This document shows, piece by piece, positions 26,603-34,476 of a stretch of 64,000 bases of DNA. The notes beneath the pieces were generated by a model, which saw only the letters and a program-made list of their open reading frames with translations, did not search any database and was not told where the DNA came from. The stretch is taken from assembly GCA_903834475.1 (NCBI GenBank), contig CAILJH010000160.1, positions 1 to 64,000 on the forward strand. Reading direction: 5' to 3'. The stretch is from an uncultured Prolixibacteraceae bacterium (GTDB lineage: Bacteria; Bacteroidota; Bacteroidia; Bacteroidales; Prolixibacteraceae). The position numbers were made by a program, and so were the translations under genes. Each line of letters begins with the position of its first letter. The stretch's first letter is position 1.

Positions 26603-27685
26603 ATGACAAAACGGGTATATACTAAAATCGTTGGAACCGGGAGCTATATTCCCACACGTGTAATCGGGAATGATTTTTTCATGGATTATACTTTTTTTGA
26701 CGCCCATACGAAAAAGCCTCTGGAAAAAAGCAATGATGAGATTATTCTGAAATTCCAGGAAATAACCAACATCAGCGAACGGCGGTATATTACCGACGAT
26801 ATGAATAATTCGGATATGGCAACTCTGGCTGTCAGGGATGCCTGCCAATCAGCCGGTATCGATCCTGAAACACTTGATTTTATTATCGTTGCTCACAATT
26901 TTGGTGATGTTGATCCGGTATCCACGCGGGTAGATATCCTTCCAAGTCTGGCCAACCGGGTAAAAGCAAAACTTGGGATCTCGAATCCTGCATGTTTTTG
27001 CCACGACCTCATATCCGGATGTCCTGGCTGGACTCAGGGAATGATCACTGCCGATGCCTATATCCGAAGCGGAATTTCTAAAAGAGGAGTGGTTGTTGGA
27101 ACCGATGTGTTATCCAGAATTTCCGATCTGCACGATCGGGACACAATGATCTATGCTGATGGGGCAGGTGCCACGATTGTTGAAGCTATAGAAAGTGACG
27201 AACCAACCGGAATCCTTTCTCATTCAAGCCGTTCTGATTCAGTCAATTTCTGGAATTTGCTAACCAACGGGAAATCATTCAATCCTGACTTTGAAGGAAA
27301 CGACCAGTTTATTAAAATGGCAGGTCATAAATTGTATGTCTATGCCCTGACGTATGTTCCGGGAGTAGTAAAAGATAGTCTTGATAAAGCCGGACTGCAC
27401 CTGAGCGACATTAATAAGGTTTTGCTTCATCAGGCCAACGAAAAGATGGACGAAGCAATCCTGAAAAACGTATTCAAATTGTACAATGAAAAGCAAATTC
27501 CGGAAGGAATTATGCCCATGAGCATCGCAAAACTGGGGAATTCATCTACAGCAACCGTACCTACTTTACTCGATACCATCCTGAAAGGCCGGATGGAAGG
27601 ACAGTCGATCAACTCCGGAGATTTCATCATTTTGGCTTCGGTGGGTGCCGGGATGAATATTAATTCGATTGTTTATAAATGGTAG
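26603..27685 (+). CDS. 3-oxoacyl-ACP synthase III family protein (KAS III)
   Basis: A 360-residue FabH-type thiolase-fold condensing enzyme. The catalytic triad is complete: Cys140 in ISGCPGWTQG, His276 in VLLHQANEKMD and Asn313 in LGNSSTATVPT. FabH starts fatty acid synthesis by joining acetyl-CoA or branched acyl-CoA to malonyl-ACP. The insert near residues 24–60 (DYTFFDAHTKKPLEKSNDEI) makes it longer than E. coli FabH (317), so it may be one of the FabH paralogues used in specialised lipid synthesis. The gene sits directly behind the LpxH-like gene. Confidence 0.88.
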   Translation: MTKRVYTKIVGTGSYIPTRVIGNDFFMDYTFFDAHTKKPLEKSNDEIILKFQEITNISERRYITDDMNNSDMATLAVRDACQSAGIDPETLDFIIVAHNFGDVDPVSTRVDILPSLANRVKAKLGISNPACFCHDLISGCPGWTQGMITADAYIRSGISKRGVVVGTDVLSRISDLHDRDTMIYADGAGATIVEAIESDEPTGILSHSSRSDSVNFWNLLTNGKSFNPDFEGNDQFIKMAGHKLYVYALTYVPGVVKDSLDKAGLHLSDINKVLLHQANEKMDEAILKNVFKLYNEKQIPEGIMPMSIAKLGNSSTATVPTLLDTILKGRMEGQSINSGDFIILASVGAGMNINSIVYKW

Positions 27686-27696
27686 ATCAAAATGTC

Positions 27697-28314
27697 TTAA
27701 AATTTTTTCAGTTGTTCATATAAATCCTGAACCGGCAGACCCATCACATTAAAAAATGAACCTTCGATGCGATGGATTCCGATGTACCCGATCCATTCCT
27801 GAATGCCATACGCTCCGGCTTTATCGTATGGGCGATAGTTTTCGAGGTAATAATTGATTTCCTCATCGGAGAGTTCCTTGAACCAAACATCCGTTGAGGC
27901 ATAAAACGATACTTTCTTTTCTGTGGAGAGCAAACAAACTCCGGTCAAAACCTGATGCTTTTTACCTGATAAATCACGCAGCATGCGGAATCCATCAGCA
28001 TAATCTGCGGGTTTATTGAGTACTTTTCCATCCAACCAGACGATGGTGTCAGCAGTAATTATCAGCTGGTTATCTTTTAGCTGTGGCCGAAACGCCTCCG
28101 CTTTCAGTTCAGCAAGATAAACCGGCACTTCAGTCATTCCCATACCTTCAGGAAAAACTTCAGGAATATCCATCGACTGAACGGTGAATTTCAATCCCAA
28201 ATCGCGGAGCAATTCCTGACGGCGGGGTGATTTGGATGCCAGGATGATTTCAAGGCCTCCCCCAACCCCTCCGAGGGAGGGGAGTTTTTGTTGCGATTTA
28301 TTATCTGAATTCAT
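27697..28314 (-). CDS. Maf-family nucleoside triphosphate pyrophosphatase with repeat-derived N-terminus
   Basis: Maf proteins hydrolyse dTTP/UTP or modified nucleotides to monophosphates. The core begins at LEIILASKSPRRQELLRDLG, the family signature. ITADTIVWLDGKVLNKP and YDKAGAYGIQEWIG are also typical. The only in-frame ATG (28314) lies upstream of a type B dispersed repeat at 28255–28284, so the reading frame runs through the repeat and residues 11–20 (LPSLGGVGGG) are encoded by it. Total length is 205. It is third in a minus-strand set DUF2520–kdsC–maf, with an A/B repeat pair spanning the kdsC–maf junction. Confidence 0.9.
   Translation of the reverse strand: MNSDNKSQQKLPSLGGVGGGLEIILASKSPRRQELLRDLGLKFTVQSMDIPEVFPEGMGMTEVPVYLAELKAEAFRPQLKDNQLIITADTIVWLDGKVLNKPADYADGFRMLRDLSGKKHQVLTGVCLLSTEKKVSFYASTDVWFKELSDEEINYYLENYRPYDKAGAYGIQEWIGYIGIHRIEGSFFNVMGLPVQDLYEQLKKF
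28255..28284. repeat. Dispersed palindromic repeat, type B copy inside maf
   Basis: Begins GCCTCCCCCAACCCCTCC and ends GAGGGAGGGGAG. It lies within the maf coding frame near its 5' end and pairs with the type A unit at 28354–28382; the pair spans 128 bp. Confidence 0.9.
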
Positions 28315-28353
28315 GTGCTGGAAAATCTCATTTATCTAATAGGTTCTTCAAAA

Positions 28354-28382
28354 GTCTCCCCTTCGGGGAGATTTAGAGGGGC
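28354..28382. repeat. Dispersed palindromic repeat, type A copy 2
   Basis: The exact reverse complement of the 29-bp unit at 6710–6738 (GTCTCCCCTTCGGGGAG then ATTTAGAGGGGC). It ends 2 bp before the stop codon of the kdsC-like gene. Confidence 0.92.
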
Positions 28383-28384
28383 TG

Positions 28385-28915
28385 CTAATCCACCTTTATC
28401 CCCTGAATTTCCTGCCCGAACCATTTTTGTTGCGATCGCATCACTTGTTCGATGACATCGCGCACACAACCTTCGCCGCCTTTTTTGTCGGAAATGTATT
28501 GCGAAATGGCCTTTATTTCTGGAACAGCATCCACCGGACAGGTTGAAATTCCAACTTCTTTCATGATTTGATAATCAACCAGATCGTCGCCCATATATAG
28601 AATTTCATCTTTGGCAATACCGGTTTTCAGGATAAAATCATCCAGACATTCAGTTTTGTTGAATGAATTCAAATAAATGTGTTCAATACCCAGTTTTTTA
28701 TGGCGAAGCCTGACCCGATTGGTATTCGCACCGGTAATAATGGCCACCTGAAATCCGGTCTCAATCGCACATCGCATGGCAAAACCATCTTTCACATTGG
28801 CCGTTCGCATGGGATCGCCGCTTTCATCGAGTGGCGAAGTGTCAATAGAAAGGACACCGTCGACATCGAAAATAAATGCTCTGATATTTTTAAGTCGCTC
28901 TTTAAAGAAGGTCAT
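28385..28915 (-). CDS. kdsC: KDO 8-phosphate phosphatase-like HAD protein
   Basis: KdsC removes phosphate from 3-deoxy-D-manno-octulosonate 8-phosphate, supplying KDO for lipopolysaccharide. The 176-residue C0-type HAD protein has no cap domain, as expected of this tetrameric family. Motif I is FIFDVDGVLS (Asp17 nucleophile, Asp19), motif II is ITGANTNR, and motif III is YMGDDLVDYQIM. NVKDGFAMRCAIETGFQVAI is typical of KdsC. Its start overlaps the end of the upstream DUF2520 gene by 14 bp. Confidence 0.88.
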   Translation of the reverse strand: MTFFKERLKNIRAFIFDVDGVLSIDTSPLDESGDPMRTANVKDGFAMRCAIETGFQVAIITGANTNRVRLRHKKLGIEHIYLNSFNKTECLDDFILKTGIAKDEILYMGDDLVDYQIMKEVGISTCPVDAVPEIKAISQYISDKKGGEGCVRDVIEQVMRSQQKWFGQEIQGIKVD

Positions 28916-29696
28916 GGTTTTGATTTTGTTGAAATTGAAAGATACTCTCGGACATTAGCCGGTAGATTTTCTGAAGTTCAGGCTGATCGTGAAGCATTTT
29001 CAGATGTGCATTGATGATGGTTTGGTCGTTCCGTTTAGCAGGCCCGGTTTGAGCATCAAGCGGAGGAAGGAATTCTATCTTTTCGGCAGTTTCGCGGATC
29101 AGCGGCTTTAATAAATCGAAGTTGAGTTTTTTATTTTGAAGCAGAATTTCTCCGATGGAATAGAAATGATTCACGAAATTGTTGGCAAACAGTGCGGCCA
29201 GATGCAAGGTCTTTCGATCGTCCGAATCGATTTGGTGCACTGAACCGGAAAGTTTATCTGCCAATTCCTGAAGTTTCATCAGGTTTGCCGGATGATTCGC
29301 TTCGATGCATATTGGGATATCCGAAAAATCGATCTTCCGGTTTTTTGAGAAAGTCTGTAAAGGGTAAAATACTCCGTAATTTCCGGAGAATCCATCCAGT
29401 ATATTCATTGGCACGCTTCCCGCAGTATGAACGATCAGCTTGGTTTCATCGAGCAAAATATTTTCCAGAACTTCCTGTATAGCCGAATCTTTTATTGCGA
29501 TCACATACAAATCGGATGCAGGCAAAAGTGTCGACAAATCGTTGGTGAAATCAGCCCCCGTTTTTTCAGCCAATTCCCTGGCCGAATCCAGGTTCCGGCT
29601 GAAAATCTGCTTCACCAAAACCCCTTTTTCAGTCAGAGCCAAAGCCAACTGAGTCGCAAGGTTTCCGGCTCCGATAATAACTGCATTTTCTATCAT
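28902..29696 (-). CDS. Rossmann-fold DUF2520 protein
   Basis: The start at 29696 (MIENAVIIGAGNLATQLALA) is chosen because the GAGNLA nucleotide-binding loop then lies near the N-terminus; an upstream in-frame reading to 29756 adds 20 unrelated residues. The 264-residue protein has an N-terminal NADP-binding domain and a C-terminal all-helical DUF2520 domain (from about residue 140, KTLHLAALFANNFVNHFYSI). It resembles 6-phosphogluconate-dehydrogenase-like reductases; the substrate is unknown. It overlaps the kdsC gene, and the DUF2520–kdsC–maf order recurs in Bacteroidota. Confidence 0.87.
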   Translation of the reverse strand: MIENAVIIGAGNLATQLALALTEKGVLVKQIFSRNLDSARELAEKTGADFTNDLSTLLPASDLYVIAIKDSAIQEVLENILLDETKLIVHTAGSVPMNILDGFSGNYGVFYPLQTFSKNRKIDFSDIPICIEANHPANLMKLQELADKLSGSVHQIDSDDRKTLHLAALFANNFVNHFYSIGEILLQNKKLNFDLLKPLIRETAEKIEFLPPLDAQTGPAKRNDQTIINAHLKMLHDQPELQKIYRLMSESIFQFQQNQNHDLL

Positions 29697-29775
29697 GGCT
29701 TGATTTATTACTTCTGAAAGGTATGAATAATCGGGATTTCGCAGACTACCGGTCAAAGAAATATACTTACAAATA

Positions 29776-30075
29776 CTATGTGGTCAAAATAAGAAGCACC
29801 ATTGTGGCACAAAGCAACAGGAAAGTATAAAATGATAACGACGAGAACTTTTTATTTTCCTTTGAAAGTGCAATGACCGACAGAACTGTTAAAACGAGCC
29901 ACAGAAGTATGGCCGGAATGGTTAAAAATTCACGCACAAATCCCAAAACCGGATTGTCAATTTTGTAATAATACGTGGAGATCATTACTCCAAAATAGAC
30001 CGCAATTGCCAAACTTAAAATCATTACCAATTTATCGTTCTTTCTTCCCTTATTTACGGATTTTCCTGCTGCCAT
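29776..30075 (-). CDS. Small three-helix membrane protein
   Basis: A 99-residue protein with a basic N-terminus (MAAGKSVNKGRKNDK) and three hydrophobic helices at about 16–33, 50–68 and 78–97. Its family is not recognised. It lies 79 bp upstream of the DUF2520 gene on the same strand and may be first in that transcript. The basic N-terminus suggests a cytoplasmic N-terminal end. Confidence 0.75.
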   Translation of the reverse strand: MAAGKSVNKGRKNDKLVMILSLAIAVYFGVMISTYYYKIDNPVLGFVREFLTIPAILLWLVLTVLSVIALSKENKKFSSLSFYTFLLLCATMVLLILTT

Positions 30076-30114
30076 TTATTTTCAATATTAGGGTTAACAA
30101 TTATTTTAAGAAAT

Positions 30115-30148
30115 AATGAGCGGCTGAATTAAGGTCAACCGCTCACCA
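30115..30148 (-). terminator. Probable terminator after the superoxide dismutase gene
   Basis: TGAGCGG pairs with CCGCTCA around a 15-nt loop that itself can pair further (CTGA/TCAA region). It lies 32 bp past the sod stop on the minus strand; the T-rich tail is weak. Confidence 0.55.
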
Positions 30149-30179
30149 AACTTAAAAAAAATATCGTAAATAAAATCAA

Positions 30180-30881
30180 TTACCTGTTCTCGTAGCGTTT
30201 ATTGACGGTATCCCAATTGACCACGGTCCAAAAACTATCAACATATTCAGCACGCCGGTTTTGATAATTCAGGTAATAAGCGTGTTCCCAAACATCGATG
30301 CACAAGAGCGGAGTACCTTTCTTTTCTACCACATCCATCAACGGATTATCCTGGTTCAGCGTGTCAGAAATGAAAAGATTACCATCATTTCCGGCTACCA
30401 ACCAGGCCCAGCCGCTGCCGAAATGTTTTTTAGCGGCAGTCGAAAATTCTTCCTTGAACTTATCCATCGAACCGAAGCTTTTGTCGATTGCTGCTGCTAC
30501 AGCACTTGATGGGCTGGTTTTAGCCGGAGATAAATTTTCCCAAAACAGTGAGTGGTTGTAAAAACCTCCACCATGATTCCTGACAGCCATGCTTTGTTTG
30601 CTGATCCCTGCAAACAAGGTTTTCATATCCAGTTCTGCAGCCGGTGTATCTTTGATAGCCGCCATAAAGTTGGTGAAATATGCTTTGTGGTGTTTGGTGT
30701 AGTGAATTTCCATCGTCTTCGCATCAATAGCCGGTTCCAGGGCGTTGAATGCATATGGTAATTCAGGAAATGCACTGTCGATTGCCTTTGGTGCAGGCAG
30801 ATTACTGGTAATCCCATTGGCCCATAATGGTGCGGAGGCAATTGAGGTTCCAACCAGCGCGATAAAATTTCTTCGTTTCAT
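30180..30881 (-). CDS. Fe/Mn superoxide dismutase with Tat-type signal
   Basis: A 233-residue Fe/Mn-SOD. The N-terminus MKRRNFIALVGTSIASAPLW has a twin-arginine motif (RRNFI) and a hydrophobic stretch, followed by a linker before the enzyme begins near residue 38. All four metal ligands are present: His60 (EIHYTKHH), His109 (YNHSLFW), Asp195 and His199 (DVWEHAYYLNY). Export by Tat would place a folded, metal-loaded enzyme in the periplasm or on a membrane face, unlike the usual cytoplasmic SodB. The gene appears monocistronic. Confidence 0.92.
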   Translation of the reverse strand: MKRRNFIALVGTSIASAPLWANGITSNLPAPKAIDSAFPELPYAFNALEPAIDAKTMEIHYTKHHKAYFTNFMAAIKDTPAAELDMKTLFAGISKQSMAVRNHGGGFYNHSLFWENLSPAKTSPSSAVAAAIDKSFGSMDKFKEEFSTAAKKHFGSGWAWLVAGNDGNLFISDTLNQDNPLMDVVEKKGTPLLCIDVWEHAYYLNYQNRRAEYVDSFWTVVNWDTVNKRYENR

Positions 30882-30976
30882 ATTTTCTGAATTTAAAGTT
30901 TATTATTTCCGATGCTATAGATTAATAAACAGTCAGTTTGCTGATTTGTTCAGGTACTGTTCAGAAGCTAAAAACT

Positions 30977-31252
30977 TTAATTGCCCAGTTCGAACATATT
31001 GGCTAAGTCGCTTTTCGAAAGCGTTTTAAAGGCAACCATCGATTCGGTTTTGGTGATTCCTTCCACTTTGGTTACTTTCCCGGTAATCAGTTCGGCCAGA
31101 TCGTCGTTGTGAGGAAGACGGATTACGGCAACCAGGTCGAACCGGCCGCTTACTGAATAAACATCGGTAATTCCTGGAAGACTAACCAGTTGTTCGGCAA
31201 CTGAATTGATTTTTGTGCGTTCGGCATTGATGAGGATGATAGCGTTGATCAT
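30977..31252 (-). CDS. Stand-alone Lrp/AsnC ligand-binding (RAM) domain protein
   Basis: The 91-residue protein is only the C-terminal RAM domain of the Lrp/AsnC family: MINAIILINAERTKINSVAE begins its first strand, and GRFDLVAVIRL is the conserved second-strand signature. No helix-turn-helix is present and the gene is not visibly truncated. Stand-alone RAM proteins exist in several phyla and form amino-acid-binding oligomers. It lies 28 bp downstream of nadD on the same strand. Confidence 0.88.
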   Translation of the reverse strand: MINAIILINAERTKINSVAEQLVSLPGITDVYSVSGRFDLVAVIRLPHNDDLAELITGKVTKVEGITKTESMVAFKTLSKSDLANMFELGN

Positions 31253-31280
31253 GATTTTTCCTCCTGATATTTAAATTGAT

Positions 31281-31859
31281 TTACTTTTTATAGAAATTCA
31301 TTTGCTGCAAGTAGTCCCAGGTCCGGGTGGGCAGAAAATGCCGGATATCTTTGCCAGCTTTAATGGATTCGCGGATGAAGGTGGACGAAATCTCCATTAG
31401 CGGGGCATTGGCAATCTGAACGCGAGGATATTTTCCGGCACTCTCAGAATTGAATCCTGGTCGCGGATATACGATCACATCATAGTTGGCCATCAAAACA
31501 TCAGCGTTTTTCCATTTTTGAATATTCTCCAGGTTGTCGGTTCCCATCAGGATAAAAAACTGGTGGGTTGGATATTTTTCGCTCAGGTAGGCCAGTGTGT
31601 CGATGGTGTAGGAGGGTTTGGGCAAATTAAATTCCACCTTCGAGGCACGGAACCGCAAATCGTCACCAATGGCACGGTTGACCAGCTCCAGCCGCTGATA
31701 ATCGTCGAGCAATGTCTTTTTCTTTTTTAGCGGATTCTGCGGACTCACCACAAACCAAAGCTGATCGATGTCGGTGTATTCGACCATGTAATTCGCGATG
31801 GCCATGTGCCCAACATGGATTGGATTGAACGAGCCAAAGTAGAGTCCGGTTTTAATCAT
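31281..31859 (-). CDS. nadD: Nicotinate-nucleotide adenylyltransferase
   Basis: NadD adenylates nicotinate mononucleotide to deamido-NAD in NAD synthesis. The 192-residue protein starts with TGLYFGSFNPIHVGHMAIAN (His15-x-Gly-His18, nucleotidyltransferase motif) and carries SSTFIRESIKAGKDIRHFLP (the second, SxTxxR-type, motif, about residues 160–180). Standard length. It lies 9 bp downstream of the yicC gene and upstream of the RAM-domain gene, suggesting one transcript. Confidence 0.95.
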   Translation of the reverse strand: MIKTGLYFGSFNPIHVGHMAIANYMVEYTDIDQLWFVVSPQNPLKKKKTLLDDYQRLELVNRAIGDDLRFRASKVEFNLPKPSYTIDTLAYLSEKYPTHQFFILMGTDNLENIQKWKNADVLMANYDVIVYPRPGFNSESAGKYPRVQIANAPLMEISSTFIRESIKAGKDIRHFLPTRTWDYLQQMNFYKK

Positions 31860-31868
31860 GATTCACTA

Positions 31869-32744
31869 TTATAAAACATTCAAAACCTGCTCCTTAATCT
31901 TTTCAAGGCTGTCTTTCATCTGGACTACAATGCGTTGAAGGTTGCTTTCGTTGGCTTTGGATCCAAGTGTATTGATTTCGCGTCCGATTTCCTGGGCTAT
32001 GAAACCGAGTTTGCGTCCGGAAGGTTCTTCCTCTGCCATGGTTTCGGTGAAATAGCTGCAATGATTGGTTAGCCGGACTTTTTCCTCGTTGATGTCGAGT
32101 TTTTCCATGTAATAAATCAGCTCCTGCTCGAAACGGTTTTTGTCGATACTGCCATTGAGTTGAAGATCATTCAGGCTGTCCATGATTTTAGCCTTGACAT
32201 TTTCCATGCGCTGGTTTTCGAATGGTTCAGCCTGCACCAGCAAATCCAGAATATTTTTGATACTACCTTCGATATCAGCCTGAAGAGCCAGTCCTTCCTG
32301 ATCGCGGAAACGGTTGAGCTCGTCGAGCGTTTTGATCAGGTTTTCGCGAACCACCAGCCACTCCGATTCATCAAGTTCTTCGTATGTCATTTTAACCGTA
32401 TCAGGCAACCGCATGATGCTGTGCATGATGGTTTCGTTCACTTCCAGCCCAAGTTCCTGGTGAACTTTTTTTAGCTGACGGTAATAATCCTTAATGATTG
32501 CAGTATTGATCTTCGATGTACTTTCGGAACCCAAATTGTCGAGATAAAGTGCAAAATCAACTTTGCCGCGGGTAAGCATTTCAGACATCAACCGGCGTAT
32601 CTCTATATCTTTCTGTCTGTAAAGTGCAGGAATTCTGGTGTTTATATCGAGTTGTTTACTGTTGAGCGATTTAATTTCCAGCGTATATTTTTTATTTCCT
32701 AATTCAAATTCGGTTTTCCCGAATCCAGTCATCGATCTGATCAT
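31869..32744 (-). CDS. YicC-family endoribonuclease-like protein
   Basis: A 291-residue YicC/YloC protein. The N-terminus IRSMTGFGKTEFELGNKKYT and the C-terminal GRKLGFIAQEIGREINTLGSKAN are the two hallmark blocks; the latter contains the conserved acidic residues of the DUF1732 domain. E. coli YicC has been linked to small-RNA decay as an endoribonuclease. It is followed 9 bp later by nadD; the two genes are commonly adjacent to gmk in this phylum, but gmk is not here. Confidence 0.93.
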   Translation of the reverse strand: MIRSMTGFGKTEFELGNKKYTLEIKSLNSKQLDINTRIPALYRQKDIEIRRLMSEMLTRGKVDFALYLDNLGSESTSKINTAIIKDYYRQLKKVHQELGLEVNETIMHSIMRLPDTVKMTYEELDESEWLVVRENLIKTLDELNRFRDQEGLALQADIEGSIKNILDLLVQAEPFENQRMENVKAKIMDSLNDLQLNGSIDKNRFEQELIYYMEKLDINEEKVRLTNHCSYFTETMAEEEPSGRKLGFIAQEIGREINTLGSKANESNLQRIVVQMKDSLEKIKEQVLNVL

Positions 32745-32867
32745 ATTTTATATGGTTTTAGCTGCTAAAGATACAGAAAAAGGGAAATGGAAAAAGAAAA
32801 AGGGAAAAAGGAAATGCGGAATGGAAGTCGCGACTACTTTTTCCTAATTTATAATTCCTTTTTACTG

Positions 32868-34046
32868 TTATGAAATGACTCCTGATCCGATCAATTCATC
32901 GCCTTCGTACCAGGCCGCAAATTGTCCGGAAGTTATACCGCGCTGTTCTTCGTCAAAAAGGATGTACATGCCATCTTCGCGCTGATAAATGGTGGCTTTT
33001 TCCAGTGGCTGACGGTAGCGGATGCGTAAATCGTATCTCCGGTTTTCTCCTGAATTCATGACTATGTCAGGTCGAATCCAGTGAATTTCTTCTTTCGGAA
33101 TAAACAGCCCCGGACGGTACAATCCAGGATGCTCGGTGCCTTCGCCGACATACAGGATGTTGCGGGTCACATCGGTTCCGATAACGAATAACGGATCCAG
33201 ATGCCCACCAATGTTCAATCCCTTTCGCTGTCCAACAGTGTAATAATGCGCTCCCCGGTGTTCTCCAATCACTTTGCCATTCCATGGTTTAAAAGGAAAT
33301 TCCGAACATAGTTTCCGGAAATTCTCCTCGGTTTTTTCTGTGATCTTTTTCTTTTCGATGAAGGCTGCCGGGATTTCAATCACATTGCCGGTTTTGGGTT
33401 CGAGCTGCTGCTGAAGAAAGGTGGGCAAATCAACTTTTCCGACAAAGCAAATTCCCTGCGAATCCTTGCGCTCGGCTGATGGAAGTCCGGCCTGACGTGC
33501 AATTTCGCGTACTTCAGGCTTTTCCAGATGGCCAATCGGAAACATGGCTTTTGATAACTGATACTGGTTCAACTGACACAAAAAGTAGCTCTGATCTTTG
33601 TTGTTGTCTTTTCCGGCGAGAAGCTGGTGGATGATTTGACCCTCATTTTCAAACTCCGATTTCCGGCAATAATGACCGGTTGCCACAAAATCGGCATTGT
33701 ATTTCAGGCATTCGTCCAGGAAAATATCGAATTTGATTTCGCGGTTGCACAAAACATCCGGGTTGGGCGTCCTGCCTTTGCTGTATTCTGCAAACATATA
33801 ATCGACCACCCGTTTTTTATAATCCACACTTAGATCGACAATGTGAAATGGAATGTCGAGTTTTTTTGCCACCATTTCTGCAATCATGGCATCGTCTTCC
33901 CAGGTGCAGCGAGAAGTAATTGTTCCGGTGCGGTCATGCCAGTTCACCATGAAGAGTGCCACCACATCATGTCCCTGTTGCTTCAGTAAATATGCAGCAA
34001 CACTCGAATCAACACCTCCCGATAACCCTATAACTATACGACTCAT
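32868..34046 (-). CDS. mnmA: tRNA-specific 2-thiouridylase MnmA
   Basis: MnmA thiolates U34 of tRNAs for Lys, Glu and Gln. The start at 34046 (MSRIVIGLSGGVDSSVAAYL) matches the family; a reading from 34115 would add 23 residues and pass through a palindromic repeat. The 392-residue protein has the PP-loop SGGVDSS, the catalytic cysteines in NPDVLCNREIKF and DSQGICFVGK, and the C-terminal beta-barrel domain (YTVGQRKGLNIGGH onward). The leader carries a perfect 20-bp palindrome 14 bp before the start. Confidence 0.95.
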   Translation of the reverse strand: MSRIVIGLSGGVDSSVAAYLLKQQGHDVVALFMVNWHDRTGTITSRCTWEDDAMIAEMVAKKLDIPFHIVDLSVDYKKRVVDYMFAEYSKGRTPNPDVLCNREIKFDIFLDECLKYNADFVATGHYCRKSEFENEGQIIHQLLAGKDNNKDQSYFLCQLNQYQLSKAMFPIGHLEKPEVREIARQAGLPSAERKDSQGICFVGKVDLPTFLQQQLEPKTGNVIEIPAAFIEKKKITEKTEENFRKLCSEFPFKPWNGKVIGEHRGAHYYTVGQRKGLNIGGHLDPLFVIGTDVTRNILYVGEGTEHPGLYRPGLFIPKEEIHWIRPDIVMNSGENRRYDLRIRYRQPLEKATIYQREDGMYILFDEEQRGITSGQFAAWYEGDELIGSGVIS

Positions 34047-34060
34047 CCTTTTTCTGTTAG

Positions 34061-34080
34061 AGACGCACGGCCGTGCGTCT
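34061..34080. repeat. Perfect 20-bp palindrome in mnmA leader
   Basis: AGACGCACGGCCGTGCGTCT is self-complementary over all 20 bp. It lies 14 bp upstream of the mnmA ATG. Its sequence looks like a dispersed interspersed palindrome rather than a gene-specific operator. Confidence 0.85.
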
Positions 34081-34167
34081 TTACTAAATCGACCCATTTC
34101 AAATATGATCTGCAAAAGTATCGAAAGAACCGAGGTTTTCCAAAAGAATGAAAAGTTATTCGGGAAG

Positions 34168-34476
34168 CTACTCGGGCTTGCAGCGTGCCAGCACGAAACT
34201 GGTAATCAACTTTGCGTCACTCACCGAAATCTTTGCTTTGACTTGCATCTTCGGCATCGCTTGTAGCCAAATACTTCTGGAATACCTTTCAGGCTGACGC
34301 AGAGTGTGGCAACTTCCACACGATTTGACATACATTTCACGGCCAATGAGAAGGCTATCGACAGAGGTTCCGGCATGTCCGGCATCGGCACTGGTAGGCA
34401 GGTACAGTGCGGGACTGCACCCGAATAACAAAAATGCCAGGGAAACGACTATTCCGGCATGAAATTTAGAACGCAT
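34168..34476 (-). CDS. Small monoheme cytochrome c lipoprotein
   Basis: A 102-residue lipoprotein: signal MRSKFHAGIVVSLAFLLFGC (Cys20), then a haem c motif CGSCH (about residues 56–60) followed by TLRQPERYS. Distal Met candidates lie in LQAMPKMQVKAKIS. It is paralogous to the protein at 61921–62238: both share G-R-x-x-Y-V-x-x-C-G-x-C-H and a C-terminal S-x-S-D-A. Its start overlaps the end of the upstream barrel gene by 11 bp, so the two are translationally linked. Confidence 0.88.
   Translation of the reverse strand: MRSKFHAGIVVSLAFLLFGCSPALYLPTSADAGHAGTSVDSLLIGREMYVKSCGSCHTLRQPERYSRSIWLQAMPKMQVKAKISVSDAKLITSFVLARCKPE

Noticed and set aside
32771-32820. Purine-rich simple sequence upstream of yicC
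   Set aside because: AAAGGGAAA-type low complexity without a clear period; likely neutral.
34047-34115. 23-codon extension of mnmA
   Set aside because: It would translate the palindrome at 34061–34080, and the PP-loop protein normally starts a few residues before SGGVDSS.
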